Shown: one piece after another, positions 24,254 to 35,190 of the stretch
How positions within the stretch are numbered: position 1 is the first letter of the stretch
How the letters are laid out: the number at the start of each line of letters is the position of its first letter
NCBI GenBank assembly: GCA_010093485.1
Contig: MU001499.1
Coordinates: forward strand, 1,924,165-1,988,164
DNA from: Karstenula rhodostoma CBS 690.94
Lineage: Eukaryota > Ascomycota > Dothideomycetes > Pleosporales > Didymosphaeriaceae
Length of the DNA: 64,000 nt
Direction of reading: 5' to 3'
Notes under the pieces: model-generated
The model's input: the letters and a program-made list of their open reading frames with translations, nothing else
Database searches by the model: none
Told to the model about the DNA's origin: nothing
Made by a program: the position numbers and the translations under genes

Positions 24254-26160
24254 CTACCGTACAACCCTCCTCAACCGCACCATAAGCGCCGGCTTCTCCC
24301 ACAGCATAAATAGCTTATGTCTCTCCAACCAGTCGTCCATGCCCGGCATGAGCTCGAGGTCGAAATGCCAGATAACCTTCGCCAGAATAACGCGCATCTC
24401 AGCGTACGCCAGATTCTTCCCGATACAGTTGCGGGGGCCGAAGGAGAAGGGGTTCATGGCGGCGCGGTTGTCCTGGGGCGCCAGCGTCAGCATGATTGCG
24501 TTCGTAGGGTGGGGAGAACTTACCTGCTTGAATTTCTCAGGCGTGTCCTTGAGCCAGCGCTCGGGGACGAACGCATCGGGCTCGGCGAAGTTGCGCGCGC
24601 TGTGGTTCGTCGCGTGCTGTGAGACATACACAGCCGTGCCCCCCGGTATGTACCGCCCGGAGACGGTATCGCCACCTTTCGGCGCGACCCGCGGGAACCC
24701 CGTTGGCACAGGGGGATAGTACCGCAGCGCCTCCTGCAGCACGGCAATCGTGTACTCGAGCTTCTCCACCGCGGCGAAGGTAATCTGCTCCGCCGAGGTA
24801 AACCGGCCCCGGATTTCCTGCACCAGTTTGGTGTAGATGTCCGGGTTCTTGAGCATCAGGAATGTCACGCCCGACAGCAGCGTCGCCGTCGTCTCGCTGC
24901 CCGCCGCCAGGAGCGCCTGCCCACTCGTCACCATCTCGCCCCTGCTCAGTGCCTTCTCACCGATGCCCTGGTTTTTGATCACCTCGGAGAAGAAATCCGC
25001 GCGCGGCGTCTGCGCCTCCAGCCGCTCCTTCACCTTCGCGGTCAGCCCCTGCCCAAAGGATAATCGCGCGCGGAGCGCAGCTGAGTTGTCGCTGAACAGA
25101 GAGACGAGCCGATCGTAGGCCGCGACCAGGGGGTACTTGTTGCGCGTGGCCATGATGCCCTGGGCTTTGAGAAGGCCTAGTAGGAGATCTACCCACGGGT
25201 GGTAACCCCGTTCGCGCAGGCAGCCTAGGGGCTCGCCGAAGGTGAGGTCCGAGATGATGTCGAAGGTGGTGTAGTTGTACCAGAGCATGATGTCTGTGGC
25301 AGCGTTGCCTTCGATGCGTTCGTCAAGTCGCTGGATGAGTAGGTCCTAAGGCGTGAGTGGAGTCAGTGTGGAGCAAGAGAATACTGATGGGGTACATCGA
25401 ACAGCATCGCTGAGATTTCAGCCCTTTTGTCTCTGGTGGCCTACTTACGACGAGATCCTGCACGATGCGCTCCTGCCCCCTAAGTGCCCTGTCAGAGAAA
25501 GCATGGCTTAAGTTCTTACGCATGCGCGAGTGATCCGCGTCATTTGCGCTGATAATGCTTTTGCTTCCATTAAACGGCACGGGGTACCAGCTAAGGTCCT
25601 TTTGGTAGGTATCACCGCCTTTGTTCCTGCCGGTGCGGAAACCATATATGTCTTGCCAAGCTGTCTCACCGGAGATGAAGGAGCATTCGCTGGGATTGAT
25701 GCGCACCACGTCGCCGTACTTTTGATGGATTTCGTGGATCCAGGGCACCATGGTACCGTATTTGATGTGGAGGATGTATGGGATCGGCGTGGCGCGGGCC
25801 CAGAATGGTCCGGGGATGTGGGAGAGGGGGTGGAAGTAGAGGTTGTAGATGCATGTGTAGAGCGAGTAGAGGGCTACCTGTGGAAGGATGAGAGGCCTTC
25901 TTGAATGTGATTCGGGAAGGGAAGCACGCAAGCGAGTGTTTCAGTATGAAGATGAGTGAACAAAACAAGTACTCCGTTGCTGGGTCTGGGATAACAGGGG
26001 ACGCCAAAGCCCTTGACATGGCAGTGCATTCTGCGAGAAGTTGTTCGAGGTGAAAAATTGATGCTTCACTTACAATTGATAGAAGTGCACCAAATGAGAA
26101 GGCAATGCCAACCGGGCTGAGAAGCCGAAATTCATCTCGCAGCGTGGTACTGCTCATCAT
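24254..26160 (-). CDS. Cytochrome P450 monooxygenase
   Basis: Model: exons 26160-26074, 25877-25449, 25345-24524 and 24472-24254, giving 518 residues. Introns are 196, 103 and 51 bp; the last is a multiple of three and could be misread as coding, but removing it yields the usual EKFKQDNRAAMNPFSFGPRN. The N-terminus has a hydrophobic anchor (PVGIAFSFGALLSI) continuing into VALYSLYTCIYNLYFHPLSH and IPGPF, so the enzyme should sit in the ER membrane. Motifs: AGSETT (oxygen-binding I helix, about 320), EALR (ExxR, about 377), PERW, and the heme loop FSFGPRNCIG with Cys at about 462. All key residues are present. It resembles the broad fungal group that includes isotrichodermin C-15 hydroxylase-like enzymes; the substrate is unknown. 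It is convergent with the Zn2Cys6 gene. Confidence 0.92.
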
Positions 26161-26404
26161 GAAACAGAAACAGTGTAGCGCTCGTTGGAACTAGAAACTC
26201 CGTGTTGGCCCGCTCTAAGCAGTGTGGTATCCCAACTCTTAAAGCACGAGTCCTAGGATTTCTAGACGGCAATTTCGCCGTTCAGGTAAATAACAAACCC
26301 TACTCAATGTTGGGGATGTTAAGCTGTAGGTGGTCGTTGGTGCGACAAAAAAAGCGGCAGGAAACTTTGGCATAGAGGTGGAAGTAACTCCGTGGATCAT
26401 GTAT

Positions 26405-26860
26405 GTACGGACACGTTCAATCCTCTCCACTCCATGCACATCTTTCTCCCTTATATACTGTGGTTGCAGCCGTAAGTCAGTGCAGTGGGGCCTTCTTAGC
26501 CTGAATACAAAGGCTATCTAGCTAGATTTAATACCTACCTAGGAAGATCTTTATATACTTAAAAGAGTTAAGCCTCTTCTTCTTTTAGTAATGTTTCTTC
26601 TTTTAGTATATTATATGTATATTATATGTCCTTGCTCCGGAAGACCTACTGCATTGACGTACAGCTGCAACCACAGTACTGTGATACCCTCGGCCGAGCT
26701 TCACGGGTTTCGTATGGGACGGACACGTTAAATCCTCTCTACTCCATGCACATCCCTCTCCCTTCTATACTGTAACATCCTCGGCCGAGCTTCACGGGTT
26801 TTATATGGGACGGACACGTTTAATCCTCTCTACTTTATGCACATCCCTCTCTCTCGTGTA
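26405..26860. repeat. 91-bp tandem repeat, about 2.5 copies
   Basis: Units share gacacgtt-aatcctct-tactccatgcacatc and ctcggccgagcttcacggg. The cggccgagc core recurs at 26691 and 26782 (period 91). A partial first unit lies at 26405-26457 and is separated from the second by the inserted element at 26458-26676. CTCGGCCGAG is itself a 10-bp palindrome and recurs at about 26934. Confidence 0.85.
26458..26676. mobile_element. MITE-like element 1 (219 bp, TA target duplication)
   Basis: Terminal inverted repeats begin CTGTGGTTGCAGC on both ends; similarity extends about 35 bp with mostly transition differences. TA flanks each side (26456-26457 and 26677-26678). The interior is AT-rich and non-coding. 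The neighbouring copy of the 91-bp tandem repeat gives the empty site (cttcTActgt), supporting insertion into TA as for Tc1/mariner-type elements. It has no transposase, so it would depend on one elsewhere. Confidence 0.8.
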
Positions 26861-27065
26861 CCAATCACCTTATCAGGACCCATCAAGCCTACTATAGACG
26901 TACGTATTACGTGTCATTATTCGGTATATGGCCTCGGCCGAGCTGCCATCAACGACTAGGATCCCCGCTCCTCCCAAACCACAGGGTCGCACACAGCAGT
27001 CGCACTGGTCGCACAAGCGGCGGTGGATACCTTCATACGTACGTCCCCACTTTGATGGTTGGATA

Positions 27066-27283
27066 CTGTGGTTGCAAGGGTAAGTAGGGGCAGTAGGTCC
27101 GCCGGAGTAGGGATAAGTAAAATTCATCAAAGCTTACTAGTATATTATACTAAGCCCTAAATAAGACAAGCTAGGCCTACTTTAGAGCTTTTATTACTTT
27201 ATTATAATAGGGGGCGATCCTATAAAACTTTAGGGCTCGGGCTAAGAAGTCTCCACTACCCCTACTTACCCTTGCAACTATAG
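27066..27283. mobile_element. MITE-like element 2 (218 bp, TA target duplication)
   Basis: Terminal inverted repeats of about 31 bp start CTGTGGTTGCAAGGGTAAGT on the left and CTATAGTTGCAAGGGTAAGT on the right (reverse complement), with TA on both flanks (27064-27065 and 27284-27285). Length and end sequence match element 1. The end-to-end differences are transitions, as RIP would produce. The interior is AT-rich and non-coding. Confidence 0.8.
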
Positions 27284-27285
27284 TA

Positions 27286-28588
27286 CGCACAACCCCACTC
27301 TTTGCCGTTAAATGCTTAGCGTTGCTCCACCCTATATGATGCCCAATCGCAACGCTCGCACCATCCAGCTCCCATACGGTCAAGACTTCTCATGTAACCA
27401 GCGTAACGTGACAGACGGGCGTTAGATTTGACCAAAGCGACCGCACCGTTAAAACAAGCTTTCGGAAGTGGCGAGATGGAGCTGCAGGGATCTGACGGCC
27501 CGAAAACGACAACCGGGGGATTTGTGGGTCTGCTCCGCATGTTTGAGGCGATGGGATTGGGCTTCGAGTGCAGTGCGCCCGAGGCACGAAGTATTTAAAC
27601 TGGGTAAGGTCACCCTGATCTTTACCTTTTTTTAAATACGCTTAGTTTTAAGCTGTTTGCTAGGAGAAACACCTTTTTGTTAACATTTTTGTCTACACAC
27701 TCGATAAATCGATCTTTTTGTCATCATTTCCCTCCTGACTGGGTTAGGTAGTGTGAGTTGGCTTTTGGCAGCGGGATAGGAACCTTGGAAAGTCACGATC
27801 GGTCCCTACATCGGGGGTACCTATCTACGGTAAGTAATCGGTCCCATGCTGGCAATTGGTTTGGGAACGTTGTCGTATTGTGGACAAGATTCAGCTCAGC
27901 AGCTGCGCTCTCGGCTCAGCCGGGACATAGATGCTGGTCGTTGGTGATGTCACGGCAGTTGGGCACGGCGAAATCTCTAAGATCTTTTTGACGTAAAGTT
28001 CGTTAAGCTGTTATAGTTCCTAAACTATTTAGCAAATGATACCAAACGCGGAATTGACAGCTCAATGCGGCTTAGATCACTATTCTAGCACGTGACTGAA
28101 ATACACCCGTGGACCGGACGACCCGAAGGTATTTATCTATATTTTATGTTAGTCTAACATGAAAGGTTTGTCCCTGAATTATCATGGAGCAAGTATAGGC
28201 GCCCCGTTTATATTGCACTAAGGGCGTCGTGATAGGTCCAACGAAAGTCGCTGGTCGTCGCATACCTCGGAGAAGAGCTATGATTCACTTCTCGGCCGAA
28301 TGTCCAAAAGGTAGGATTGCTGGAGAGGTAACAACTCCATTAGAAGGCAGCGCTATTCAAGATAGTTCCTTGCACTCGAGGTCGGCGAATTAGCGACTGG
28401 CTATGTCGATGCTGACGCCCGCTGCTGATGCCGTACTCGTCTGAGGATGCCGTCACATATCCATATCCAGTCTAATCTCCTTTGCGACCCAAATCAAGAT
28501 CCCTGATATATTTTCATCGTCCCTCATAGCTCTCACACCTGTCTCCCTCCTCCCTCACCTCCTCTGTGTCCCACCCTCATTCCCCTCA
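27286..28588. other. Intergenic region without a recognisable gene
   Basis: Mixed composition with an AT-rich centre around 27.6-28.2 kb and only random short frames. The last part is pyrimidine-rich and likely the 3' region of the small membrane protein gene. Confidence 0.4.
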
Positions 28589-28991
28589 CTACTTCGTCCT
28601 CGTCCTCCCTACCCCAGGCCTCTTCTCTGCACCGCTACCCGTCACCTCCTGCGCCGTATTCCACGTCTTGACAAACGCCTTCTGCGTGCGATCCGCGTAG
28701 TCCTCGGTGCGCACCTCCTTGACAGCCACTTTCGCGCCGTCCTTTGTGAAGACCACGTTTTTCTTTTCCATCTTGCGGACACCGCGTTCGGCGAGCTCGT
28801 TGGAGTATAGGTAGATCTGTGCAGTACAGGGGTTAGCGGATGGTAAGAGGGAAGTGGGAGAAGGGTGAGGTTGTAAGCGGAAGGAAGGTGGGTAGAGAAG
28901 GGGGGAGACGAACTTGGTATCCGACCCATCCCATGCCCGCAACAATGGCGAAGAGGATGACGAGCGGGATGAGGTTGCCCATTGCGCCCAT
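28589..28991 (-). CDS. Small single-pass membrane protein, 101 residues
   Basis: Model: exons 28991-28914 and 28816-28589 with a 97-bp intron, 101 residues. The N-terminus has one hydrophobic helix (NLIPLVILFAIVAGMGWVGY, about residues 6-25). A soluble tail follows (IYLYSNELAERGVRKMEKKN, then VVFTKDGAKVAVKEV) that matches a small conserved protein I know only as hypothetical in Pezizomycotina. A second Met three codons downstream (28982) could also start it. No enzymatic motif is present. Topology is probably N-terminal anchor with a basic tail; the compartment is unknown. Confidence 0.75.
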
Positions 28992-29565
28992 TGTGTTGGT
29001 TTTGTTCTCCCTTTGTTCGTTTGCTGCGTGCTGTGGGTCGTGTGCTCCGATGCTTCTCGCTCGGGAAGGCGGGGTAGTCGATCTGTAGGTGTTGCACAAG
29101 CTGCACCCTCGCAAAATCAATGTGAGCGAGTGTCAGAATAGAAACAATCCGGCTCCAGAGGCAGGAAATGAGGATGAGAAACAACGCGAAAGAAAATCGT
29201 TGCACCGGAGTTTGCGAAAGAAACGAAATGACGTTTCGCGTCCAGAGTTGAGGCTGAAACACGCGGTCGTGCGGCACCGCGAATGACAGGGACACGCGAT
29301 TCGCGCAGGGGGTCAGCCGCGGCACGCCATGTGGATCCCGTTCGCCGTCTGCAGTCCAGGGACCGAGAAGTTCAGGTTAGAATCAAATGTACCATATCAA
29401 ATGGTATTACACGGCAATCAATGTCGGGAAAAATGTCGCTGTATACCAAAAGCTCCTAGAAATGCTGAAATGCACAAGCGCCCAACGACAGTCAATTTCC
29501 ACGGTCATGACCTGCGCGACCGAAGCACCAGATGGGCCCTAATGATGACCAGCTCTCGGGACGTC
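28992..29565. other. Intergenic region
   Basis: It holds the promoter of the small membrane protein gene and the 3' region of the coiled-coil gene. No open frame with recognisable content. Confidence 0.4.
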
Positions 29566-31745
29566 TCACTTCAAGAAGCTCGCCCCAGTCCCAGCAGCTC
29601 TCCTGTCCTTCTTGAGCGGCGAGAATGTGAAACCTTCGTCGGACATCATGTTGTAGCCCCCACTGATCGGTTTACCCTTGCCCAGCCCCGCCTTTCCCAG
29701 TGCCCTCGCGGCGAAGAGACCCTTGCTAGTCTTTGGCTTGACCGCGCCTTCCTCCTCGGCCTCCTCCTCGTCGTCGAATAGCGTCTTCCCCAATCCACTG
29801 GCCCCCAGTTTGCGCTTCTTCTTCTTCTCGGCGGCAGGCTCAGCCATGAAGGTCTCGAATGACATGAGCGACTTGCGGGGCTTCACCTTGGGCACGAGCT
29901 TCGATTTCGTAGGTTCTTTGGACGGACCATCGGTGGACTTGAGCGGCACAGTGACGGCAGGCAGCAAGTTTTCAGAGTTGTCCTTGGAGGAGAGCTGAGA
30001 AGCTTCTTCAGCGACAACATCAAGAATGGGTGCAGGCGTCTTCTTCCGGGTTCCGGGCTTAGCATTTGCCTTATTGGATGCGGATGGTGCGAGGGCCTTG
30101 ATCTTGGGCGGCGGTGCCGCTTTGCTGGTCAGTGTAGTAGGTGTTGCGTCTTCTGCAGCCTCTTCGTCTTCGTCCTCTTCCACGATCGTCTCGCCTGGCG
30201 CGCCCACGGCGGTACGGTTCAAGAACGGCGTGAGTGAAAAGTTGGACGTGTCGCCCAGTGCCGTGACGGACGTCCCGCGTTTGGTCTTCTTCGCTGGTAT
30301 ACCGTTTCCTGGCGTGCCCAGGTTGGTTTCTGGCTCGACAGAGGCGGCCATGCGCTTCCGGATGTTTTTGGCGGGCTTGACGGACGTCTCGCGGATTGTT
30401 TTGGCAGGCGGTGCAGTTTGAGCCCGAGAAACACGTTCGAGCTCCTCCTCCTTTTGTTTGAGCTTCTCCTTGGTGGAACGAAGCTTCTCGCGGAATGCAT
30501 TCAATTTGTCGTCGAGGATGGTGTTCTTGGCCTGTAGGTCAGTCAGAGTCTTGGTGTACTCTTTCTCTTGCTGCTTGCGCTCGCGCTTCTCCGTCTCCAA
30601 CTCCGTTTTCAGATCGTCTGCTTTGCCATCGGATTGTTGGCTGCTCTGTTGGCTCTTTTTGCTGGCCTTCTCGAGTTTATGGCGTTCTCGCTTTTCCTGG
30701 TCGAGTTGTTGTTGGAGCTCCTCCAACTGCGTGTCACGCTCGCTGCTCTTCGCATGAGCCTTCTCCGCTGTCAGACGAGCACTCTTCTCGCGTCCCAGTT
30801 CCTCGCGTAGTCGCTCAACCTCAGCGTCACGCTCCTCATCCCGCTTGCTCGCCTTTTGAGCTTCCTTCTTCCCGGCCTTGTCTAACTTGGCTTGGGCACG
30901 CTCCAATGCTTGTTGCTGCGCCTCCAGATCAGCCTGTACCTGCTCCGTCGCCTCCTCGGCCTTGGCTAGCGCAGCCTCGGCCTTCAAGCGGTCCTTCTTC
31001 TCCTTGGCCAGCTCGTTGCGGATTTCCTCCAGCTGCCCTCGAAGTTCGTCATCTTGTTCCATCTTTTTCCCTTGCTTTGCGAGGGCCCGCGCGGACGTAC
31101 GCTTCTCATTCTCGAGTTCGACCTGAGCGGTGGTCAACTGTCGCTGCAGCGAAAGTTTCTCGGCAAGCAAGCCGGTGTTGGATTCGACTTGTGCGCGCAG
31201 GTGTTCGACCTCGGGGCGGAGGGAGGATATTTCACGGGTGAGGGCGAGCTTCTCGGAGAGAATTTTATTCGAGTCAGAGGTGACGTCTTCCATTGCCTTG
31301 AGCTCGGCCTGTGTTTGTTTAGCGGAAGGGATTTATTGCATGGCTGAGGTGACGGACCTTTAGGTTTGCGACTTCTCGAGACTGGGTGCGAATTTGGTTT
31401 TGCGCTAGCTCAGCAGCAGCCGTTTGCTCGTCGAGCTGGGCCAGTGCTCCGTTGAGTTCGTTCTCGACGCCTTCTGAACGCGCCTGTTCCTCTTCTAGCT
31501 GCTCGTGTAGATCGCCGTTTTCATCCCGCAGCAGGCATTGGCTGACTCGCAGCTTCCTGATGTCTTCGTCTTTCGCAACCACCTCAACCGAATGCTTGCT
31601 GCGCTCGAGGCTGAGCTCTAGGCTCGCCGTTCGTAGCGAGTGCTTCAACTACGACACGTCAATACAAGCTCGTTGTGAGAACATATTCCGCATAGCTCAC
31701 GTCTTTTATCTCATAGTCATGGTCTACTTCCATGTCGATAGCCAT
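29566..31745 (-). CDS. Coiled-coil protein, 692 residues, function unknown
   Basis: Model: exons 31745-31701, 31648-31358 and 31308-29566 with 52- and 49-bp introns. The N-terminus (MAIDMEVDHDYEIKDLKHSL) leads into a long heptad-rich coiled coil from about residue 20 to 420, dense in Glu, Lys, Gln and Leu. A basic, proline-containing low-complexity region follows (about 430-620, with PAKTIRETSVKPAKNIRKRM and acidic patches such as EEDEDEEAAEDA). The C-terminus ends with MMSDEGFTFSPLKKDRR, a possible phosphorylation-docking SPLKK site. The architecture fits spindle, kinetochore or nuclear-scaffold proteins, but I do not recognise the family. Its promoter carries an MCB-like and a forkhead-like site, consistent with cell-cycle expression (inference). 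Confidence 0.8.
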
Positions 31746-31806
31746 GGCGGGATGCGATGCAGGGCAGGTGGGAGGATAGGATAGAGGGGTTGAGGTTCGT
31801 CGGCCG

Positions 31807-31821
31807 ACGCGTCGTAAACAA
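31807..31821. promoter_or_regulatory. MCB-like (ACGCGT) and forkhead-like (GTAAACAA) sites
   Basis: ACGCGT at 31807-31812 and GTAAACAA at 31814-31821 lie side by side 60-80 bp upstream of the coiled-coil gene start in the divergent promoter shared with OST3. In yeasts these are MBF and forkhead sites of cell-cycle genes. Both are short and could be chance. Confidence 0.35.
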
Positions 31822-32148
31822 AACAATAGCCGTTGCCAAGAAACCAGGCACCCCCAAAGAAAAGTTGAGTTTCTTCACGACGCCACAAATTTATGCTTCT
31901 ATAAAAGCGCGTTTCAACTTCGAGACGCTTTACTCTTCGACACCGCAAGCGATTTCTTTAGTGGATTGTTTGTGTTTACTTGCTGTTTCTAGAGGTAGCA
32001 CATTCGTACATGGCTGATCCCTGCAGCTCGCTTAGGCTGATTACGTAGCCCTCCACCCCAGCGCAAGGACACGTTCCCCAAGCTACTGACCTCGACACCC
32101 AGCAGAGCAGAGCTCCCAATCTGCCACATCTCCACCCGTACGCCTACA

Positions 32149-33289
32149 ATGCGCTGGCTACAGCTCCTCACAGCCTCGCTGCTGCCCTTCACGGCCCTTG
32201 CTGCCAAGAAGTCCTCGGGCGACCGCTTCGCCGACTTCCGCTCCAAGTCGTCCTCCGGCCCGCTCAAGCTCGACGATGCCAGCTACGCCCAATTGACCAA
32301 GGCGCCGCGGGACTACTCCATCGCAGTGCTGCTGACTGCTTTGGAGACTCGGTTCGGATGCGTGCTGTGCCGCGAATTCCAGCCGGAATGGGATCTGCTG
32401 GGCAAGAGCTGGGCGAAGGGCGACAAGGAGGGGAAGAGCAGGCTGGTCTTTGGCACGCTGGACTTTGTGGATGGGAAGAGCACGTTCCAGTCGGTATGAG
32501 TCTCCTACTATGGGTTGGGGTCTATGTACTGATGGCCTGCAGTTGATGCTCCAAACTGCCCCGATCCTGCTCTACTTCCACCCCACCGTGGGCCCCAATG
32601 CGAAGGTTGACTCGCAGCCCGTCCGCTTCGATTTCACCAATGGGTAACAATCCCATGCTTCTAACAACGTGTCGCGATTCTGACAGAACGATGTATAGGC
32701 CCCAATCCGCCGAGCAGATTCAAGCCTGGGTTGCGCGACAGCTCCCCGCCGACGCTCCCAAGCCTTCCATCTCACGTCCCATCAACTGGGTTAAGATCAT
32801 CACTGTCACGACCGCCGGTCTAGGTGCCATCACCTTTGTCGCCGTTGCATCGCCCTACGTCATACCTATCCTACAGAACCGCAACCTCTGGGCTGCTTTC
32901 AGTCTTATCGCTGTGCTCCTCTTCACCAGTGGACACATGTTCAATCATATTCGCAAGGTACCCTATGTCTCCGGAGACGGCAAGGGTGGACTGAGCTACT
33001 TTGCTGGCGGTTTCAGCAATCAATTTGGTCTCGAGTCGCAGATCGTTGCGGCTATCTGTAGGTTTCATAAGGGGTTTAGAACGAACTCGATGGCTAACTC
33101 GAAACAGATGGTGTCCTTTCCTTTGCTACCATCTCCCTCGCGCTCAAGGTGCCCCGTATCGCTGATGCCCGTGCCCAGCAGTTCGCTGTCTTCCTCTGGA
33201 GCGGTGTCCTTCTCTGCATGTACAGCTTCCTTCTCAGCGTCTTCCGACAGAAGAACGGCGGATACCAGTTCTGGCTGCCTCCGTTCTAG
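32149..33289 (+). CDS. OST3: Oligosaccharyltransferase subunit Ost3/Ost6
   Basis: Model: exons 32149-32493, 32543-32643, 32699-33057 and 33108-33289 (introns 49, 55 and 50 bp), 328 residues. The protein is part of the ER oligosaccharyltransferase that N-glycosylates nascent proteins; its lumenal thioredoxin-like domain holds substrate cysteines by a mixed disulfide. Visible: a signal peptide (about 1-19, ending ALAA), a thioredoxin fold with CVLC at 71-74 as the redox pair, PILLYFHPT, then four hydrophobic helices (from ITVTTAGLGAITFVAVASPY) with the family-typical SGHMFNHIRKVPYV and the end GGYQFWLPPF. All splice joins restore the expected frame. It is divergent from the coiled-coil gene. 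Confidence 0.93.
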
Positions 33290-34137
33290 ATGCGGAATTT
33301 CTAGCGGCGAGGAAGTGTGCAGAAGGAAAAGAATGCGAGCTATGGCCTGGCTGAGGCCGGAAGGGTGGAGCGTCGCTGGAAGAATTCCCACTGTAGAATT
33401 GGTAACATTTACTGCGTGTATATTGTATCAGCCGGCGTCGAGGCTGGAAAGGAAAATTGGGATACTTATGAAACTCGCATTGCGCTCCCCCACCCATTGA
33501 CTTGGTCGTCTCTTCTACTTATAATTCGTCGAAGACATGTCCTACTTATTAGCTGCTGCGGATTCAAGCGAGTTCTCATAGAGTAACATTTTTACCAGTC
33601 AAGAACTCCTGGGACGATTTCAAACTCGACAGTGAAACGGAAGTCAACGCGCCAAGGATTCCCGAATACCAGCCCCCACCACCTTCCTGATCCGAAGTGA
33701 TATCTCGCCCCCGCGAGGCATGTCCCCAGACCGCGAGCCTACTCGTCGAAGCAGGGTCAGACATCAGCGGCCATCCGCACGTGCAATAGGGGAGATGTCG
33801 CTTACTCCCATCTGGCTGGCTTTGTTCGGCTGCGTTAAGAAAGTTCGCCTAGGTCGCCGACCCTGGATGCTTGACCCTCTCATCATGTGATGAATTACAT
33901 CAGGAACGCTGGCTTCATACCATGAAATGTTTTGAGTGCTAACCTATAGGTCCGCTTCCAATGAGTCTTCTTCGTTACAATCGTAAACCTTTTCATTCGA
34001 TTCATTTCATAATATAGATATGGATCCGACGTTTGAGTCCAAACATATTCCCACTCCGATCCCTCTACGTGTCCAACCGTTCCCCCCTCCCGAATCTCCC
34101 ACTGAAGCCCTTAGCCCTTCATCCTCCCAATGGTGGC
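33290..34137. other. Intergenic, convergent gene ends
   Basis: Tail-to-tail spacer between OST3 and the prenyltransferase gene. It marks the transition from housekeeping genes to accessory genes. No gene is recognised. Confidence 0.4.
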
Positions 34138-35190
34138 CTAAAACTCGATTTTCTGAGCGAACCGTACGAACACTCCATAGTTCTTAAACAAAGGCACAAA
34201 CCATATGATTGCCGTCCAAAATATCCACAGCCACCATGTCTTCTTGTCCGCCCAGAACCCGCGCAGCATCACAAACCGGAACGAGACCAGTGCGCCGACC
34301 CCGACAGGCAACACGTATCCTACCCATCCGAGGCCCCAAAACAGAGGACACACGACCGACCAGATCATAACAGGGATCGCGATCGTCCATCGAGCCGGCC
34401 CATCCCCAATCACCAACGGCGCAGTACGCCTCCCCCGTGCCCGGTCACCTTCCTGGTCCTTCATATCCTGAGCTTGGAACGTGGTTGCTAGAACCGCACT
34501 CGTGATAAGGATCCACCACCACGAGGACGCAGGAATTTGGAAATCCATCTCCGCTGCGACGCGCATACCACCCTTGTTGAACTGAGAGAGCGCCAGCCCG
34601 AGGATGATATTGCGGATGATCCAGTTATCCCCGCCTCCGAGGTCGTTGTACATCCACGCGAGGTTGTACACCAGGGCTGTCTCTTCCCACGCGCCGAGCA
34701 GGCAGTTTACCCCCACGCCAATAGGCATTGCGAAGAGCTGTAGAGTCGTGGCCTGCGCGCGGGTTATACGACCGGATGGGATCGGGCGCCAGGGCTTGTT
34801 GATCGCGTCTTCCATGGCGCCCTCGAAGCTTTTCTGGTTGGCGAGTACGGAGACGATTAGCACGAACCAGTTCCAGAGTACCACCATTGGGAAGCGTGCG
34901 AGGATGTGTAAGAGATCGGGAGACTCGGTGGTGGTAAGGGGCGCGCCGGCGAGGGCGGTGGCGAAACCGAAGAGCGCGTTGGGCCCAACGAAGGAGAAGA
35001 AGTCGCTTTCGGTGAAGAGCCAGAGGGTACGAGCGACATAGAAGGGGGACCAGGCATTGTGGGACTTGGAGTGAGAGCGTTAGGATCGAGAAGGAGTGTT
35101 GGACTGGGGAATCCTTACAGTGGTGCGCTGGTCACGTCCATTCTCTTGCGGCTGGGTCAAGTCACCCGTCTTCGCGTTTTGGTGGCCCAT
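34138..35190 (-). CDS. UbiA-family prenyltransferase
   Basis: Model: exons 35190-35119 and 35064-34138 with a 54-bp intron (donor GTAAGG, branch CTAAC), 332 residues. The UbiA superfamily consists of integral membrane enzymes that transfer a prenyl diphosphate to an aromatic or other acceptor, using two Asp-rich motifs that bind Mg2+-diphosphate. Here motif 1 appears as NQKSFEGAMEDAINKPWRPI (about residues 100-119) and motif 2 as DMKDQEGD (about 224-231). Between and after them are several hydrophobic helices, as expected. It resembles fungal genes often labelled digeranylgeranylglyceryl-phosphate-synthase-like, but the acceptor cannot be read from the sequence. It is the first gene of the accessory region, followed by a P450 on the same strand. 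Confidence 0.88.

Noticed and set aside
24473..24523. Treating VSSPHPTNAIMLTLAPQ as part of the P450
   Set aside because: It is open in frame but starts with GTAAGT, ends with CCAG, is 51 bp long and interrupts a conserved segment just before the heme loop, so it is an intron.
25878..26073. Separate small gene inside the P450 first intron
   Set aside because: The frames there are continuous with exon 2 only by chance; the GTAAGT donor after ALLSI and the CACAG acceptor before VALYSLY give the normal membrane anchor.
30495..31241. Plus-strand open frame, 248 codons
   Set aside because: Antisense to the coiled-coil gene; its composition is explained by the complementary Glu/Lys/Gln codons.
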